64,000 bases of DNA from an uncultured Myxococcales bacterium (GTDB lineage: Bacteria; Myxococcota; Myxococcia; Myxococcales; Myxococcaceae), in NCBI GenBank assembly GCA_937980205.1, contig CALJKW010000055.1:1-64000 (forward strand), given 5' to 3'. The notes beneath the pieces were generated by a model that made no database searches, was not told where the DNA came from, and saw nothing but the letters and a program-made list of their open reading frames with translations. This document shows positions 8,322-18,185 of the stretch, piece by piece (positions within the stretch are counted from its first letter, which is position 1; the number at the start of each line of letters is the position of its first letter). The position numbers and the translations under genes are program-made.

Positions 8322-9749
8322 TCAGCGCGCGTTCACCGTCTCCAACGCGCGCGACGCGATGGCGTTGTCCGGCTGCTTCTCCAGCACCTTCTGCAGCCAC
8401 TTGGCGGCCTCGGCCGACGCGGTCTTTCGCTCTTCAGCCGTCTTCGCCTTGGTGAAGCGCTCGGTGTGCAGCACGCCGAGGCGAAGGATGAACTCGGCGT
8501 TGTCGGGATCCTTGTCGACGACGAGGTGCAGCTCGCGGTCGGCGGCCGGCCAATCGCCCTCGAGTTGGTACACGAGCGCGAGCTTGCCGTGCGCGGCGAC
8601 GCTGTCGGGCGCGATGGCGGACAGCGCCTTGAAGTAGCGGCGCGCGGACACGAAGTCGCGGCGGTCGAGGGCGAGGTCGCCCAGGCGCACGTAGGCGTCG
8701 TCGAGCAGCGGGTTGAGCTGCAGCGCCTTCTCGAGCTCCTCTTTCGCCTGCTTCGGCCGCTGGTGCGAGAGGTACAGCTCGCCGAGGTAGAGGTGCGCCT
8801 TGCCGTCGTCGGGGGCCAGCTCGATGGCGCGCTTGAGCTCGTCGACGGCGCGGCCGGCGTCGTCGATGCGCTGGTAGGCGAGGCCGAGCAGGGCGTGCAC
8901 GACGGCGAGATCGGGGTAGTCGTGGAGGATCTCCTCGAACGAGATGATCGCCTGCTGCGGCACGTCGGCGACCTGCAGCCACTGGATGCCCTGCTCGAGC
9001 GTGCCGCGCGCCGCCTGCGGGAAGCCGGCGAACGGGTCGGCGATCTGATCCATCAGCGCCCGCGCCACCTTCACGTCCTGCGGAGTCGGCGAGCCCTGCA
9101 CCACCAGCGCGAGCGCGGCGACCGCGCCCTTCGAGTCACCCTGGCGGTAGAGCACCTTCGCGAGCGGCAGGCGCCACGACAGCTCGTTCGGCTGAAGCTG
9201 CACGGCCCTCTCGAGGGGCGCGCGCGCCGCTTCGTACTTCTCGCTCTCGAGCAGGGCGACGCCGAGGCGGTGGTGAAGCTCTCCGGCTGCAGGCTCGAGC
9301 TCGACCGCGCGCTGGAACTCGGCGATCGCCGGGCCCGTGGCGTCGGAGGCCCGGGCGAAGAGCACGAGGCCCTGCATGTAGTGGGACACGGCGGTGTCGG
9401 CGGTCTTGAGGCGCTCGAGCAGCGCTTGGGCCGAGCCGGCTTTCACGTGCGCTTCCGCGAGGGCCCGCGCCAGCGCCCAGTCGTTCGCGGCGTGGGCGTG
9501 CAGATCTTCGAGGATGGGAACGGCCGACTTCGCGTCGCCGCGCTGCATGAGCACGGCAGCGCGCTCGCGCTCGGTGAGCTGGACGGTCGAGGTCGTGGCG
9601 CAGGAGAGGAGCAACAGGCCGAGCAGCCACCACCGCTCACGCTGAGCGGAGCCCGAAGGGCGGAGTCGAAGCGGGCCCAATCCGCCCATTCGAACGCCCT
9701 TCGACTCCGGCCTGCGGCCTCCGCTCAGGGTGATCGGATGAAGTTTCAC
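8322..9749 (-). CDS. TPR-repeat lipoprotein
   Basis: A 475-residue protein, most of it tetratricopeptide repeats (about ten units of 34 residues; for example AVELEPAAGELHHRLGVALL, AIELAPDDGKAHLYLGELYL, ALQLNPLLDDAYVRLGDLAL). TPRs are protein-binding scaffolds. A lipoprotein signal occurs at WWLLGLLLLSCATT, with lipidation expected at the Cys. The GTG at 9749 overlaps the plsC stop as GTGA. Between that start and the hydrophobic core, about 40 residues are encoded by a dispersed palindromic repeat (9637-9733), so the signal peptide n-region is repeat-derived. A second possible start is ATG at 9689, also inside the repeat. The partner proteins are unknown. Confidence 0.85.
   Translation of the reverse strand: MKLHPITLSGGRRPESKGVRMGGLGPLRLRPSGSAQRERWWLLGLLLLSCATTSTVQLTERERAAVLMQRGDAKSAVPILEDLHAHAANDWALARALAEAHVKAGSAQALLERLKTADTAVSHYMQGLVLFARASDATGPAIAEFQRAVELEPAAGELHHRLGVALLESEKYEAARAPLERAVQLQPNELSWRLPLAKVLYRQGDSKGAVAALALVVQGSPTPQDVKVARALMDQIADPFAGFPQAARGTLEQGIQWLQVADVPQQAIISFEEILHDYPDLAVVHALLGLAYQRIDDAGRAVDELKRAIELAPDDGKAHLYLGELYLSHQRPKQAKEELEKALQLNPLLDDAYVRLGDLALDRRDFVSARRYFKALSAIAPDSVAAHGKLALVYQLEGDWPAADRELHLVVDKDPDNAEFILRLGVLHTERFTKAKTAEERKTASAEAAKWLQKVLEKQPDNAIASRALETVNAR
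9637..9733. repeat. Dispersed palindromic repeat, family A, copy 1
   Basis: Two imperfect inverted arms of about 38 bases: the left begins TCACGCTGAGCGGAG at 9637 and carries GCGGAGTCGAAGCG; the right (9696-9733) is CCCTTCGACTCCGGCC through CCGCTCAGGGTGA. A second, truncated copy lies at 28243-28326. Here the element is inside the 5' coding part of the TPR lipoprotein gene. Confidence 0.75.
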
Positions 9750-10537
9750 GCCTCGGCCTCTTCCTGTGACGCCGGCTTCGGCTCGGACCGCGGCTGTGCG
9801 GCGAGGTCGGCTCCGCCCGGCCCGCCGATCTCCTTCGCGAGCTCGATGACCTTCTGGCGCACGTGCGCCGCCAGCGCCTCGCGATCATCCCCGAACGGAG
9901 TCGGATCGATCGGCGTGCCAATGTTCACGCGGATCTCGCCCGGCTGAACCGACCAGCTGTTCTTCGGCATGATGACGCGCGAGCCCTCGACGGCGACGGG
10001 GGTGATGAGCACGCCGGCGCGAGCGGGGATCGCGAACATCGCCTTCTTGAACTGCAGAATCTGTCCATCGGCGCTGCGGGTCCCTTCGGCGAACACGAGA
10101 ATGCTCGTGCCGCCGCGGATGCGCTGCGAGGCGAGCTCGAGCGTCTCCTGCGTGGACTTCTTGCTCGAGCGGTCGATGAAGATGAAGCCCGCGAGCGTGA
10201 GGTACCAGCCGAACAGCGGCACGTACTGAATGATCTTCTTGATCACGAACCGGAACGGCACGGGCGAGAGCGCGAGCAGCAGCGCGGGGATGTCGAGCGT
10301 CGACTGGTGATTGCTGATGAACACGGTCGGCCGAGATGGGTCGACGTTCTCCTTGCCGCGCACGTTCAGCGTCGCGCCCGGAGCCCACAGCATCAGCCGC
10401 GACCACAGCCCCTGAATGAACTTCATCGAGTGATCGCCACCGCCGATCAGCACGAGGAAGATCGAGTAGGGGAAGAAGAAGACGGTCGTGGCCCCCATCC
10501 ACCAGATGCAGAAATATTTCAGCAACCACCGCGGCAA
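9746..10537 (-). CDS. plsC: 1-acyl-sn-glycerol-3-phosphate acyltransferase (PlsC family)
   Basis: A 263-residue membrane-bound acyltransferase. It shows the catalytic NHQSTLD (H-x4-D), the FIDRSS region, FAEGTRS, and a later ITPVAVEGS motif, the four blocks of the PlsC family that converts lysophosphatidate to phosphatidate. An N-terminal hydrophobic stretch (TTVFFFPYSIFLVLIGG) anchors it. I chose the TTG at 10535-10537, which has AGGGAG seven bases upstream and begins two bases after the stop of the preceding TPR gene; another TTG at 10525 is possible. The C-terminal 25 residues are an acidic Ala/Pro tail. It ends in a GTGA junction with the TPR lipoprotein. Confidence 0.88.
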   Translation of the reverse strand: MPRWLLKYFCIWWMGATTVFFFPYSIFLVLIGGGDHSMKFIQGLWSRLMLWAPGATLNVRGKENVDPSRPTVFISNHQSTLDIPALLLALSPVPFRFVIKKIIQYVPLFGWYLTLAGFIFIDRSSKKSTQETLELASQRIRGGTSILVFAEGTRSADGQILQFKKAMFAIPARAGVLITPVAVEGSRVIMPKNSWSVQPGEIRVNIGTPIDPTPFGDDREALAAHVRQKVIELAKEIGGPGGADLAAQPRSEPKPASQEEAEA

Positions 10538-10538
10538 A

Positions 10539-11285
10539 TCAGAACTCCCTGGAGAACTCCGGATCGTCCCATAGATACCTGAACGCCGGGTCTTCTCGCA
10601 CGCGTGCTGCGACCCAGCCCGCGTCTGCTGCTTCGCGCGCCTGGCGCAGGTACACGATGACGTCGATGCTCCGCGACCGGGCCGCCGCGACGCGGGCCAG
10701 GCCCCACGCCGAGAGCTGGGGCCGCTGCGCCCGCAAGGCCTCGAACACGGCCGTCGCCGCGTCGTGCTGCTTCGCCGCGAGCAGGGCGCTGCCGCGCACG
10801 TACTGGGCGTCGGCGTCTTTGGGCGCCGTGCGCAGCGCGAGCTCGCTGTCGGCCAGAGCGCGCTCGACGTCTCCGTCGGCGTTGCGGCGCAAGAGCACGA
10901 GCGCGCGCAGCAGGCGCGTGTCGACGCGGTTCGGCTGGCGCTGGACCAGGCGGTCGAGGCGATCGAGGGCGGCGGCCTGGTCTCCGCGCTCCGAGTCGAT
11001 GCGGGCGAGGCCGAGCTGCGCGTCCGCTGCGTCGGGCTCGAGCTGCACCGCCTCGAGCCAGGCCGTGCGGGCGTCGTCCAGCTTGCCCGCCGCATGCAGC
11101 ACCTTGCCGAGCAGCTCGCGCGGGCGCGCCTTCTGCGACTTCTCGCACGCAGCACGGTACTGCGCCGCGGCCTCGTCGAAGCGCCCCAGCGCGGCCAGCC
11201 GGTTGCCCTCGAGCAGCTCGCTCTCGCCGGGCGTGCTGCAGCCGGCGATCACCACCGTCGCGATGAGAGAACCGGCCCGGCTCAC
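10539..11285 (-). CDS. TPR-containing lipoprotein
   Basis: A 248-residue protein. From the GTG at 11283-11285 it reads VSRAGSLIATVVIAGC, a clean lipoprotein signal with lipidation at Cys16. The mature part has about five TPR-like repeats (NRLAALGRFDEAAAQYRAAC, AVQLEPDAADAQLGLARIDS, ALRTAPKDADAQYVRGSALL). It ends with DPAFRYLWDDPEFSREF, a tail often seen on myxobacterial TPR proteins that ends in acidic and aromatic residues. The frame is open 21 codons further upstream, but those codons lack a signal-like pattern and would run toward the divergent kinase gene at 11341. First gene of the minus-strand run plsC-TPR-membrane protein-macrodomain. Confidence 0.8.
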   Translation of the reverse strand: MSRAGSLIATVVIAGCSTPGESELLEGNRLAALGRFDEAAAQYRAACEKSQKARPRELLGKVLHAAGKLDDARTAWLEAVQLEPDAADAQLGLARIDSERGDQAAALDRLDRLVQRQPNRVDTRLLRALVLLRRNADGDVERALADSELALRTAPKDADAQYVRGSALLAAKQHDAATAVFEALRAQRPQLSAWGLARVAAARSRSIDVIVYLRQAREAADAGWVAARVREDPAFRYLWDDPEFSREF

Positions 11286-11340
11286 GAGGGATAGGCAGAT
11301 ACCACGTCCCTCGAAGGTGCTAAACCGGCGCCAACGCCTC

Positions 11341-11955
11341 GTGGCCAATCAGAAATTCATCGCCATCGCCGGCAACATCGGTGCGGGCAAGACGGAGCTG
11401 ACCCGGTTCCTCTGCCGCCGCTACGGCCTGCAGCCGTTCTACGAGCCGAACGACCAGAACCCGTACCTCGCCGACTTCTACAAGGACATGAAGGCCTGGG
11501 CGTTCAAGAGCCAGGTCTTCTTTCTCACCCACAAGTTCCGACTGCACCGCGACCTCGAGCGCAGCGCCGGCACCGCGCTGCAAGATCGAACCATCTACGA
11601 AGACGCCGAGATCTTCGCGAAGAACCTCTGGCGCACGAAGAAGATCGACAAGCGCGACTGGCACACCTACTGGGAGCTCTACGAGACCATCGCCGCGGCG
11701 CTCAAGCCGCCGGATCTGATGATCTACCTGCGCTGCCCGGTGCGGACGTTGAAAGCGCGCATCGCGCTGCGCGGCCGCGAGATGGAGAAGGACATTCCGA
11801 CCGCGTACCTCAAGCGCTTGAACGACCTCTATGAAGATTGGTTCAAGCACTACAAGATGAGCCCGGTGCTGACGCTCCCCACCGACAAGCTCGACTACCT
11901 GACCGATCTCGTCGACCGGGTGGATCTCCTCAACCAGGTGGAAAAGCACCTGTGA
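11341..11955 (+). CDS. Deoxynucleoside kinase family protein
   Basis: A 204-residue protein with the P-loop GNIGAGKTEL at residues 11-20, the substrate segment FYEPNDQNPYLADFY, QDRTIYEDAEIFAKN (the ERS/DRS-like block) and YLRCPVRTLKARIALRGRE (the arginine-rich lid). These are hallmarks of the dCK/dGK/TK2-like deoxynucleoside kinases, which phosphorylate deoxynucleosides for salvage. The GTG start at 11341 gives an N-terminus VANQKFIAIAGNIGAGK right at the first beta strand, as in the family. It ends in a GTGA junction with the DUF2314 gene. Which nucleoside it prefers cannot be told from the sequence. Confidence 0.88.
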   Translation: MANQKFIAIAGNIGAGKTELTRFLCRRYGLQPFYEPNDQNPYLADFYKDMKAWAFKSQVFFLTHKFRLHRDLERSAGTALQDRTIYEDAEIFAKNLWRTKKIDKRDWHTYWELYETIAAALKPPDLMIYLRCPVRTLKARIALRGREMEKDIPTAYLKRLNDLYEDWFKHYKMSPVLTLPTDKLDYLTDLVDRVDLLNQVEKHL

Positions 11956-13130
11956 AGGACGTCTACATCCTCGCGACCGCCTCGCCGAAGCCGGTCACCG
12001 AAGACGAGCTCAAAGAAGCCTTCGAGTCCGACGAGATCGAGCTCGTGCTCGGTGAGGGAGACTGCCTCTTCTCCGTGCGCGCCGAGGCCACGCGCGTCGA
12101 CGTCCGCTTCGAGTCGCGCAAAGAAGACCTGGGCTGGTCGCCGGAGCTGCTCTCGGGCACTCCGCAGAGCCACGAGGCGCTGCAGGGCTCGCGCGGCTTC
12201 TACCGATTCTCATTCGAGCCGGGGAAGCCGCAGGCGACCGTCGCCGTCTTCGAAGCGCTGTGGTGCGTGCGCACGCTGATGGAGCTCGTCGACGGCGTCG
12301 CCATCGACATCACCGCCTTCAAGCTGCACACACCCGAGGACATCGAAGAGCTCACCGAGCTCGAGTTCGACATCCGCGATCACATCTCGCTGCACGCCGT
12401 CGAGGCGGGGCAGGGCGAGACCCCGCTGTGGATTCACTCGCACGGCATGTCGAAGTTCGGCCTGTGGGACGTCGAGGTCTTCAACCTCGGCGAGCAGGAT
12501 CTGAAGGCCGCCGAGATCTTCTTCCACGAGCTGTGCACCGATCTCGCGTTCGGTCAGTCTCCGCCGCCGCGCACCCCGGTCGCGACGAGCGTCGGCGCGG
12601 CGTTCATGCTGCTGCCCGCCGAGGAGGCGCGCCCGAACCTGCGCGGCATCAACCTCGAGACGTTCGCCGGCCACGAGATGCAGTTCCTCACCGTCGTCTC
12701 GCCGGAGGGCCGCCACAACCTCTCCGAGCTGCTCTCGCACTACCGCGAGCGGTTCGAGGCCGAGACCGACGAAGAGGCCGAGTCGAAGGCCGAAGAGGCG
12801 CGCGAGCTGCTCCCCGCCTTCAAGTCGCGCTTCCAGCGCCGCGGCCTCATGGAGCCGCTCGCCTTCCTCGTCCGCGTCCCCTTCGAGGTGCACCCCGATG
12901 CGGAAGGCAAGCCCGACGAAGAGCGGCTCTGGGTCGAGGTCATCACCTGGGAAGACGGGACGGTCATCGGCAAGCTCGTCGACGGCGGCCAGAGCACGAC
13001 CGAGTGGCGCAAGGGCGCCCACGTCGAGGTCGAGGAGTCGCAGATCAACGCCATCGGTGTCGCCCGCGAGGGACGCCAGCTCGACCCCGACGAGATGAAG
13101 ACGCTGCTCTTGGCCGAAAAGCTGATGTAA
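11952..13130 (+). CDS. DUF2314 domain-containing protein
   Basis: A 392-residue acidic cytosolic-looking protein with no signal peptide. Residues about 305-392 match the DUF2314 pattern (LAFLVRVPFEV, ERLWVEVITWEDGTVIGKLVDG, WRKGAHVEVEESQINAIGV). The first 300 residues (starting VKDVYILATASPKPVTEDEL) include an unrecognised beta-rich domain with the segment LHTPEDIEELTELEFDIRDH. The GTG start overlaps the stop of the kinase gene as GTGA, so the two are translationally coupled, although no functional link is known. Length and codon use are normal for the region. Confidence 0.8.
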   Translation: MKDVYILATASPKPVTEDELKEAFESDEIELVLGEGDCLFSVRAEATRVDVRFESRKEDLGWSPELLSGTPQSHEALQGSRGFYRFSFEPGKPQATVAVFEALWCVRTLMELVDGVAIDITAFKLHTPEDIEELTELEFDIRDHISLHAVEAGQGETPLWIHSHGMSKFGLWDVEVFNLGEQDLKAAEIFFHELCTDLAFGQSPPPRTPVATSVGAAFMLLPAEEARPNLRGINLETFAGHEMQFLTVVSPEGRHNLSELLSHYRERFEAETDEEAESKAEEARELLPAFKSRFQRRGLMEPLAFLVRVPFEVHPDAEGKPDEERLWVEVITWEDGTVIGKLVDGGQSTTEWRKGAHVEVEESQINAIGVAREGRQLDPDEMKTLLLAEKLM

Positions 13131-13149
13131 AAGCGTTTTCCTCCAATCA

Positions 13150-14853
13150 ATGCCTGCGCTCCTCCTGTTGAGTGGCCCCGCGGCCGGCCTCCGCCGCGAA
13201 GTGACCGGCGAAGTCATCCTCGGCCGTAGCCCTTCCTGCGACATTCCGCTCGAAGACTCGAAGGTCTCGCGGCGCCACGCGCGCATCGCGATCGAAGAGG
13301 GCACGGCGCGGGTGAGCGACTTAGGCTCGCGCAACGGCACCATCGTCAACGGCGAGCGCATCGAGGCCGAGGCGGTGCTGTTGCCCGGCGACCGCGTTCA
13401 GGTCGGCGACACCACCGTGCTGTTCGAGCCGCCGACGCGCGCGGCGCTGACCGAGCGCGAAGATCCGGGCGACCTGCAGAACCAGCCCGTCGAAGAGCTG
13501 TTGCCCGCGGTCGGGCCCGAGGCCTCGCTGTACGGCGCGGGCGTCGCGCTGCTCTCGGCGACGTCCGAGGCGATGGTGCTCAGGCGCGCCGCCGAAGAGC
13601 TCGCGCGCGGCGTCTCGGCCGACAAGGCGGCGGCGCTGCTCGGCGGCACCGAAGGCCTGCTCACCGCGGCCGTCGTCGGCGCCGAGCAGGTCGAAGTTCC
13701 CCGCTCGCTCGTGCGCGGAGCGCTCGAGCGCAAAGAGGCCTCGCGCAAGGGCGGCCTGCTCTGCGCGCCGCTGCTCGCCTCCGGAGGCGCCCCGTTCGGC
13801 ATCCTCTACGCCGAGCGGCCCGAGCCGTTCACCGTCGACGCCCAGCGCGTGTGCGCGGCGCTCGGCCGGCTCGCCGGCGAGGCGTTCGCCGCGGTGCGCG
13901 CGCGCAACGAGAACGAGGCTCCGCAGATCACGCTCGTCGGCTCGTCGCGCCAGTTCCGCAAGACCGTCGAGCAGATCCGCCGCGCGGCCGCGGTCGGCGA
14001 GACCGTCGTGCTCTGGGGAGAGAACGGCACCGGCCGGCTGCTCAAGGCCCAGTACATTCACTCGCGCTCGCCGCGGGCGCTGGGGCCCTTCGTCGTCGTC
14101 GACTGCCGCAGGCCGGCCGCGCAAGTGGAAGAGGAGCTGTTCGGCCGCGCCTCTGCCGCCGGCGTGCCTCCTTCGTCGTCCGCGCTGCTGCGCGCCGACG
14201 GCGGCACGCTGGTGCTCAGGCAGATCGAGGCGATTCCCCGGCACACCGCCGAGCGCCTCGCGCGGCTGCTCTCGCGCAAGGTGGCTCCTGCGCGCGCGGG
14301 CGGCGAAGAGCCGGTCGACCTGCGCATCGTCGCGACGTGCCACGCGCAGCCGTCGGTCATGGTCTCTCGCGGAGAGCTGGATACGGAGCTCGCGAAGGCG
14401 CTCGCCGGCGCGGAGATCGAGTCGATCTCGCTGCGCGACATGAAGCCCGACGTGCCGCTGATCTTCGACCACTTCGCCGCGAAGGTCGCGCGCGCGCGCC
14501 GCAAGGAGCCGCCGACGTTGTCCCCCGACGCGCGCCGGCTGCTCGGCGAGTACGCGTGGCCCGGCAACATCGAGGAGCTGAAGGGCGTCGCCGAGCGGCT
14601 CGCGCTGCTCTACGCCGGCACCGAGGTGCCGGCGCTGAAGCTGCCGCCCGAGGTGCAGGAAGGCGGCGCGCCCGAGGTCGCCAAGACGCTCGCGCAGATG
14701 ATCCAGCGGCTCGAGCGCGACGCCATCAGCGAGGCCCTGCGCGAGGCGCGCGGCAAGAAGATCAAGGCCGCGGCGATCCTCGGCATCTCGCGGCCCACGC
14801 TCGACAAGAAGATCGAGGACTACCAGCTCGTGGTGGAAAAGAGGCGCGTGTGA
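13150..14853 (+). CDS. FHA domain protein with degenerate sigma-54 activator (AAA+) domain and Fis-type HTH
   Basis: A 567-residue protein. Residues about 1-95 are an FHA domain (ILGRSPSCDIPLEDSKVSRRHARI, DLGSRNGTIVNGERI), which binds phosphothreonine. Residues about 115-250 resemble a GAF-like domain. Residues about 260-500 follow the sigma-54 activator fold, but its key motifs are changed: the Walker A is GENGTGRLL with Arg for the catalytic Lys, the GAFTGA loop is missing (ELFGRASAAGVPPSSSALLRADGG), and the Walker B acid pair after GGTL is replaced (GGTLVLRQIE). The late YAWPGNIEELK motif and a C-terminal Fis HTH (AAAILGISRPTLDKKIE) are intact. It probably binds DNA and phosphoproteins but cannot drive sigma-54 open-complex formation. 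Confidence 0.88.
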   Translation: MPALLLLSGPAAGLRREVTGEVILGRSPSCDIPLEDSKVSRRHARIAIEEGTARVSDLGSRNGTIVNGERIEAEAVLLPGDRVQVGDTTVLFEPPTRAALTEREDPGDLQNQPVEELLPAVGPEASLYGAGVALLSATSEAMVLRRAAEELARGVSADKAAALLGGTEGLLTAAVVGAEQVEVPRSLVRGALERKEASRKGGLLCAPLLASGGAPFGILYAERPEPFTVDAQRVCAALGRLAGEAFAAVRARNENEAPQITLVGSSRQFRKTVEQIRRAAAVGETVVLWGENGTGRLLKAQYIHSRSPRALGPFVVVDCRRPAAQVEEELFGRASAAGVPPSSSALLRADGGTLVLRQIEAIPRHTAERLARLLSRKVAPARAGGEEPVDLRIVATCHAQPSVMVSRGELDTELAKALAGAEIESISLRDMKPDVPLIFDHFAAKVARARRKEPPTLSPDARRLLGEYAWPGNIEELKGVAERLALLYAGTEVPALKLPPEVQEGGAPEVAKTLAQMIQRLERDAISEALREARGKKIKAAAILGISRPTLDKKIEDYQLVVEKRRV

Positions 14854-15097
14854 ACCGGCGGGAGCAGCAGACACGCCCGTCGCAGCGCACGCGTGACGCC
14901 TCCGAGGCTCGAACCGTCGAGCAGGGCACGCGTGCCGTCGAGCGGCCGAAGGAATGGCCGACGATGCGTGCGTATTCGATGCAACCTGACGGCTTGCCGC
15001 GCCGCGCGGTTGCGCGCGTCGATGCAGAAGCTCGTACCGAGCCGGCACAGCCCGCCGTTCAGCGGCGGACGCAGAAGCGCTCGCGGACCCAGACTCC

Positions 15098-15101
<4 letters not shown>
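14850..15101 (+). CDS. Small basic protein coupled at both ends (hypothetical)
   Basis: An 83-codon frame from GTG at 14850 to TGA at 15099-15101. Its start overlaps the stop of the FHA gene as GTGA and its stop overlaps the ATG of psuG as ATGA, the same coupling used by real genes in this window. The product is basic, rich in Arg, Gln, Thr and Pro, with no hydrophobic core and looks disordered. About three quarters of its codons end in G or C, lower than the neighbours, which argues for caution. It could be a real small protein, a decayed gene, or just spacer that keeps ribosomes moving into psuG. Confidence 0.4.
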
Positions 15102-16002
<901 letters not shown>

Positions 16003-16003
<1 letters not shown>

Positions 16004-17073
16004 TGGATCGCGCGCTGTCCGCGCCGGGCAAGCTCTTCCTCGCCGGCGAGTACGCGGTGCTCTGGGGTGGCATCGCGCGCATCGCCGCCGTCGGCCCGCG
16101 CACGACCGCGCTGGTGCGTCGGCGCGGCGATCGCCGCGTCGAGATCCTCCTCGAGGGCAGCAAGCTGTACGGCGACATGACGCCGGTCGGGGTCCGCTGG
16201 GACGAGCCCCCGCCGCAGGACTTCCACTTCGTCGCCCGCACGCTCGATCTCGTGCTGCGCGCCGTCGGCCGCGAAGGCCCGGGGTTTTCGCTCGCGCTCG
16301 CGCCGTCGCCGACGGGGCCGGGCGGCCTCAAGCTCGGCCTGGGGTCCAGCGCGCGCGCGGTGGTGCTCGCGGCCGAGGCAGCCCGCTACGCGCTCGACGC
16401 CCGCTTCGACGCGCTCAAGCTCGCGCTGCTGGCGCACGCCGAGGCCCAGGGCGGCAAAGGCAGCGGTGGAGACGTCGCGGCCTGCTTCGCCGGCACGATG
16501 GTGCGCTACCGCCGCTACGACGTGAAGCCGCTGCTCGAGGTCGCCGGCACCGGCGCGCTCTCGGCCCGGCTCGCCGACGCGCCCCCCGTCGACCTCTACC
16601 GGGTGCCGGGCATCAAGGTCCCGCTCGCCTACGCGTTCAGCGGAGAGAGCGCCTCGACCCGCGTCATGATCGCCGAGATCGAGCGGCGCTTCGACGAGGC
16701 CGCACGGCACCGGTTCATGCTCGCCTCCGACGGCCTGGGCCGCGAGCTCGAGGAAGGCCTGCTTCGAAGCGACTTCGCCGCCGTCAGCGAGGCCGCCACC
16801 CAGCTGCAGGAGCTGCTCTCGACGCTCGGTCCCGTCGTCACGCCCGGCGTCGAGCGGCTGCTCGCGCTGGGCCGCTCGTTCGGGTGCACGGGGAAGATCT
16901 CCGGCGCCGGCGGGGGAGACGGCTGCGTGTTCTTCTGCCCCGACGACGCCGCGCGCACGACGCTGCTCGACGCGCTGAAGGCCCGCGGGATCCACGCGAT
17001 GCCGCTGTCGTTCGAAGAGGGCCTGCGCGGAGAGCCGCTCGGCGACGCGCGGCTCGCGGCCTGGTTCACCTGA
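16003..17073 (+). CDS. GHMP kinase, phosphomevalonate/mevalonate kinase-like
   Basis: A 356-residue protein with the three GHMP motifs: SAPGKLFLAGEYAVLWGG at residues 6-23, the phosphate-binding LGLGSSARAVVLA near residue 107, and KISGAGGGDGCVFF near residue 298. Members phosphorylate small alcohols or phosphates; the layout and the motif APGKL..GEYAVL fit mevalonate-pathway kinases, and myxobacteria are known to use the mevalonate pathway. The ATG at 16003 shares one base with the psuG stop. Alternatively it may serve psuG by phosphorylating pseudouridine, but that would be unusual for this superfamily. Exact substrate undecided. Confidence 0.82.
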
Positions 17074-17079
17074 CGCAGC

Positions 17080-18129
17080 TCAGGGCGGCAGCACGTTCAG
17101 CTCGACCGTGGCGCGGAAGCCGGTGCCCGGCGAGTCGGCGTGAAACCGGCACAGCCCCTCGCGGGGAAAACCCAGCCGCAGGACGACGTTCTGCGGCACC
17201 TCGAAGGAGCCGCCATCGGCGGGGAACGGGTAGATGGAGCAGACCAGCGGCGTCTCGAACGTCAGCAGCCTCGGCAGCGAGCCGAGCTCGTGACACACGG
17301 GCTTTCCGCCGACCTCGTGGGTGACCTTCACCTCGCGGTCGTCTTCCCGGGCGCTGCGCTCGAGGCCGGCGTCGGGCTCTTGCACCCGCCCGCCGATGTA
17401 GACGCGCACGCCCGTCACGTCGGCGGGGCCGTACGTGCGGTAGTCGAAACCGTCGGAGGGAAAGCCCTCGGCGAAGACGCGCCCCGCTGCGCCGGCGTCC
17501 GGCGTGATGAGCCGGAAGCTCGCGTGGCCGAGGCCGGCGTCGCTGATCGACAGGTCGGAGACCGTGAACGGCCCGCTCATGATCGGCGGAATGCCGGTGA
17601 CGTGCAGCCCGGCGTCTCCGCCGGTGACCTGCGCCTGCACGTAGGTGCTTCCTCCGGGCACCTCGACGACCTCGCCCACGGGAGCGATCTGGCAGGACGG
17701 GGTCATGCGCACGGCGTCAGGCACGCGTGCGTCGAGCGCCACCTGCACGACTCCTTCCTCGCCGTCCGCGTGGCGGATGCGCACGCTCAAGGTCGCGGTG
17801 CCCGCCGACACCGGCGCCACCTTCACAGAGCCGCCGCCGAGGTCGGTCGTGGAGAACAGCCCGGCGGGCTGAACCTCGAGCTCGGTGACGGGGCTGGGCT
17901 CGAAGCGCAACGTCTCGCAGAGGGTGTCGACCGTCTTGAACTTGCAGTCGTACGTGTGAATCCGGTGGAAGCCGAACTGCAGCGTCTGGCTGGTGTCGCC
18001 GATCCAGGCGGGGCCGACTGCGAAGACGCGTGGCTGGGCGAGCACCGCGGGTCCCTGGCCCGAGCCCCCGACACAACGGCCACAGCCGATGGCGGTCAGC
18101 CCAAGCACCAGCGCCCATGCGCGAGACAC
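17080..18129 (-). CDS. Putative lipoprotein with Ig-like domains
   Basis: A 349-residue protein from GTG at 18127-18129: VSRAWALVLGLTAIGC is a lipoprotein signal with lipidation at Cys16. The frame extends 13 codons upstream to another GTG (18166-18168) but the shorter start gives the textbook signal length. The mature part is beta-rich, with alternating strands and a Big-2-like section (VQPAGLFSTTDLGGGSVKVA, AGTATLSVRIRHADGEEG). It contains several Cys that could form disulfides (YDCKF, DTLCETL, PSCQIAP, PLVCSI, GLCRFH). No enzyme motif is seen. It is probably anchored in the outer membrane; function unknown. Confidence 0.75.
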   Translation of the reverse strand: MSRAWALVLGLTAIGCGRCVGGSGQGPAVLAQPRVFAVGPAWIGDTSQTLQFGFHRIHTYDCKFKTVDTLCETLRFEPSPVTELEVQPAGLFSTTDLGGGSVKVAPVSAGTATLSVRIRHADGEEGVVQVALDARVPDAVRMTPSCQIAPVGEVVEVPGGSTYVQAQVTGGDAGLHVTGIPPIMSGPFTVSDLSISDAGLGHASFRLITPDAGAAGRVFAEGFPSDGFDYRTYGPADVTGVRVYIGGRVQEPDAGLERSAREDDREVKVTHEVGGKPVCHELGSLPRLLTFETPLVCSIYPFPADGGSFEVPQNVVLRLGFPREGLCRFHADSPGTGFRATVELNVLPP

Positions 18130-18185
18130 CCAGCTTCTGTTGCCGCGGCGCGGGCAGCCGATCCCCACGCGGCGATTCTAGCGCC

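Noticed and set aside
10657..11340. N-terminal extension of the deoxynucleoside kinase frame
   Set aside because: The extra 228 codons are antisense to the TPR lipoprotein gene; the kinase fold starts at the GTG at 11341.
13150..14853. FHA protein considered as an active sigma-54 enhancer-binding protein
   Set aside because: Walker A Lys, GAFTGA loop and Walker B acids are all missing or changed.
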